Assembly: GCA_016926765.1 (NCBI GenBank)
Contig: JAFGNY010000281.1
Span: 1 to 6,228, forward strand
Reading direction: 5' to 3'
Length of the DNA stretch: 6,228 nucleotides
Source: Bacteroidales bacterium
GTDB taxonomy: Bacteria > Bacteroidota > Bacteroidia > Bacteroidales > FEN-979
Under the pieces are notes generated by a model. That model saw only the letters and a program-made list of their open reading frames with translations, was not told the DNA's origin and made no database searches. Positions 4,933-6,228 of this stretch are shown one piece after another; the first letter of the stretch is position 1, and the number at the start of each line of letters is the position of its first letter. The translations under genes and the position numbers were made by a program.

Positions 4933-6228
4933 TTAAAGATTCTTTATTTCTGCAATGAGTTTCTGCATTGATGCTTTGGCATCTCCGAACAGCATCCGGT
5001 TCTTAGGATGGTAAAACAGGTTGTTTTCAATGGCCGCATATCCTTTGGCCATACTCCGTTTCATCACGATGACATTCCTGGCTTCCCACGCTTTGATCAC
5101 CGGCATTCCGTAAATAGGACTGGCCGGATCATCCTCGGCCGCAGGGTTGACCACATCATTGGCGCCTACAACAATGACCACATCTGTACTATTCATCTCT
5201 TTATTGGCATCCTCCATTTCAGTCAGTTTTTCGTAAGGAACGTCGGCTTCAGCCAGGAGCACATTCATGTGTCCGGGCATCCGGCCTGCAACAGGATGGA
5301 TCCCGTATTTAACCTCCACGCCCTTCCCGGTGAGGAGGTCGTCCAGTTCATGGCAAAGATGCTGTGCCTGGGCCACTGCCAGCCCATATCCGGGTACAAT
5401 CAGTACTTTTTGGGAATAACTTAACAACACAGCGGCATCACTCAGGGAGATCTCTTTCACTGTTTTATCCCCAACATTGGCAGCGCCTGCCGAACTGCCG
5501 CCAAATGCTCCGATGATCACATTCAGGAGCGACCGGTTCATCGCTTTGCACATCAGGATTGTCAATATTGTTCCGGAAGAACCTACCAGGATTCCCCCTG
5601 TAAGCATAGCCTGGTTGTTGTAAAGGAAGCCTCCAAATGCAGCTGCCACCCCTGTAAAGGAGTTCAACAGGGAGATCACCACGGGCATATCTGCTCCTCC
5701 GATGGGCATTACAAAGGTAATTCCATAGACCAGTGCAAGCGCTGCAAACAGGTAGATCCAGATCATATCGGGCTTCTGGTGCAATAGCAGAATAATCACG
5801 ACCATAGCAAGCAGGAGGATAAGAAAGGCCAGGTTGAAATAACGCATCAGTTTTGTTTTGATGTCCCCGATCTTATCATCCAGTTTGCCAAAGGCGATCA
5901 TACTACCGGAGAAAGAGACACTACCGATCATCAACCCCATCAAAATGGTAAAAGTCTCTCCATTCAGCATGCCATGCCGAACGATCAGCTCCTGGGGAAT
6001 ATGAGGGAATTCCATCAGGGAAATCAGGGCAGCACAAGCACCTCCCATCCCGTTGAAAAGTGAAACCATTTGCGGCATCGCAGTCATCTTCACTTTTTTG
6101 GCAGCCAACCAGCCAACAATGCCTCCGATCACCAGAGCGGCAAGAATCCAGGGGATGTTCCCAATATGTTCTCCGTCTTTCTTGTGAAAGAGGATAGTGA
6201 AAAGGATGGCCAGGAGCATACCGCCGGC
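4933..6228 (-). CDS. pntB: NAD(P) transhydrogenase beta subunit PntB (N-terminus outside window)
   Basis: PntB is the membrane and NADP(H)-binding subunit of the proton-translocating transhydrogenase, which uses the proton gradient to reduce NADP+ with NADH. The frame runs from the TAA at 4933-4935 off the right edge; 431 residues are visible. Alignment from memory with the 462-residue E. coli protein suggests about 32 are missing. A Met at 6219 is internal, because the frame continues upstream as AGG. Visible residues 1 to about 245 hold a series of hydrophobic membrane helices, with the conserved IGGADMPVVISLLNS (about 176-190) and LVGSSGTILTILMCKAMNRS (about 214-233). The soluble NADP-binding domain has GYGLAVAQAQ (280-289), HPVAGRMPGHMNVLLAEA (311-328), GANDVVNPAA (355-364) and KRSMAKGYA. 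Visible Asn59 (LFNGMGG) stands where E. coli has His91. The alpha subunit gene (pntA) should lie upstream, beyond the right edge. No frameshift is seen. Confidence 0.96.
   Translation of the reverse strand, partial: AGGMLLAILFTILFHKKDGEHIGNIPWILAALVIGGIVGWLAAKKVKMTAMPQMVSLFNGMGGACAALISLMEFPHIPQELIVRHGMLNGETFTILMGLMIGSVSFSGSMIAFGKLDDKIGDIKTKLMRYFNLAFLILLLAMVVIILLLHQKPDMIWIYLFAALALVYGITFVMPIGGADMPVVISLLNSFTGVAAAFGGFLYNNQAMLTGGILVGSSGTILTILMCKAMNRSLLNVIIGAFGGSSAGAANVGDKTVKEISLSDAAVLLSYSQKVLIVPGYGLAVAQAQHLCHELDDLLTGKGVEVKYGIHPVAGRMPGHMNVLLAEADVPYEKLTEMEDANKEMNSTDVVIVVGANDVVNPAAEDDPASPIYGMPVIKAWEARNVIVMKRSMAKGYAAIENNLFYHPKNRMLFGDAKASMQKLIAEIKNL

Noticed and set aside
5008..5424. A 138-residue + strand reading frame inside pntB
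   Set aside because: It is antisense to the conserved NADP-binding domain of PntB and has no family features.

Overview
This window looks like ordinary chromosome of a member of the Bacteroidota, probably Bacteroidales or a related order. The clues are a type III glutamine synthetase, a DUF4831-family exported protein, a KDO synthesis gene (so a Gram-negative outer membrane), a short lipoprotein rich in Ala-Asp-Ser motifs, start codons without strong Shine-Dalgarno sequences, and a promoter of the Bacteroidota form (TTTG at -33, TAnnTTTG at -7). I see no phage genes, transposase, CRISPR array, tRNA or rRNA.

Layout from left to right. The 3' part of glnN (glutamine synthetase III) enters from the left edge on the + strand. 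Seventeen bases later, in the same direction, comes a gene for an exported DUF4831 protein of unknown function. It ends 14 bp from the end of kdsA, which is on the - strand (KDO-8-phosphate synthase, lipopolysaccharide core). Upstream of kdsA on the same strand is rarA (AAA+ replication-recombination factor). The 81 bp between them hold a striking polypurine tract and no clear promoter, so the pair may be co-transcribed.

rarA and a small + strand lipoprotein gene diverge from a 243-bp intergenic region, which is the most structured non-coding DNA here. It holds a good Bacteroidota promoter for the lipoprotein, a -7-like element for rarA inside a 14-bp palindrome, a second 10-bp palindrome, and two identical 18-bp A-tract repeats placed 54 bp apart. 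The lipoprotein gene ends at a strong bidirectional terminator (perfect 18-bp stem). This terminator also serves pntB, the beta subunit of proton-translocating NAD(P) transhydrogenase, which runs leftward and is cut by the right edge at its 5' end.

The genes do not form one pathway. They are housekeeping functions side by side: nitrogen assimilation, LPS precursor synthesis, replication-fork maintenance, NADPH supply, and two envelope proteins of unknown role. I found no convincing new multi-gene system. The items most worth a second look are the repeat/promoter region at 4390-4580, the small lipoprotein it drives, and the DUF4831 gene behind glnN.
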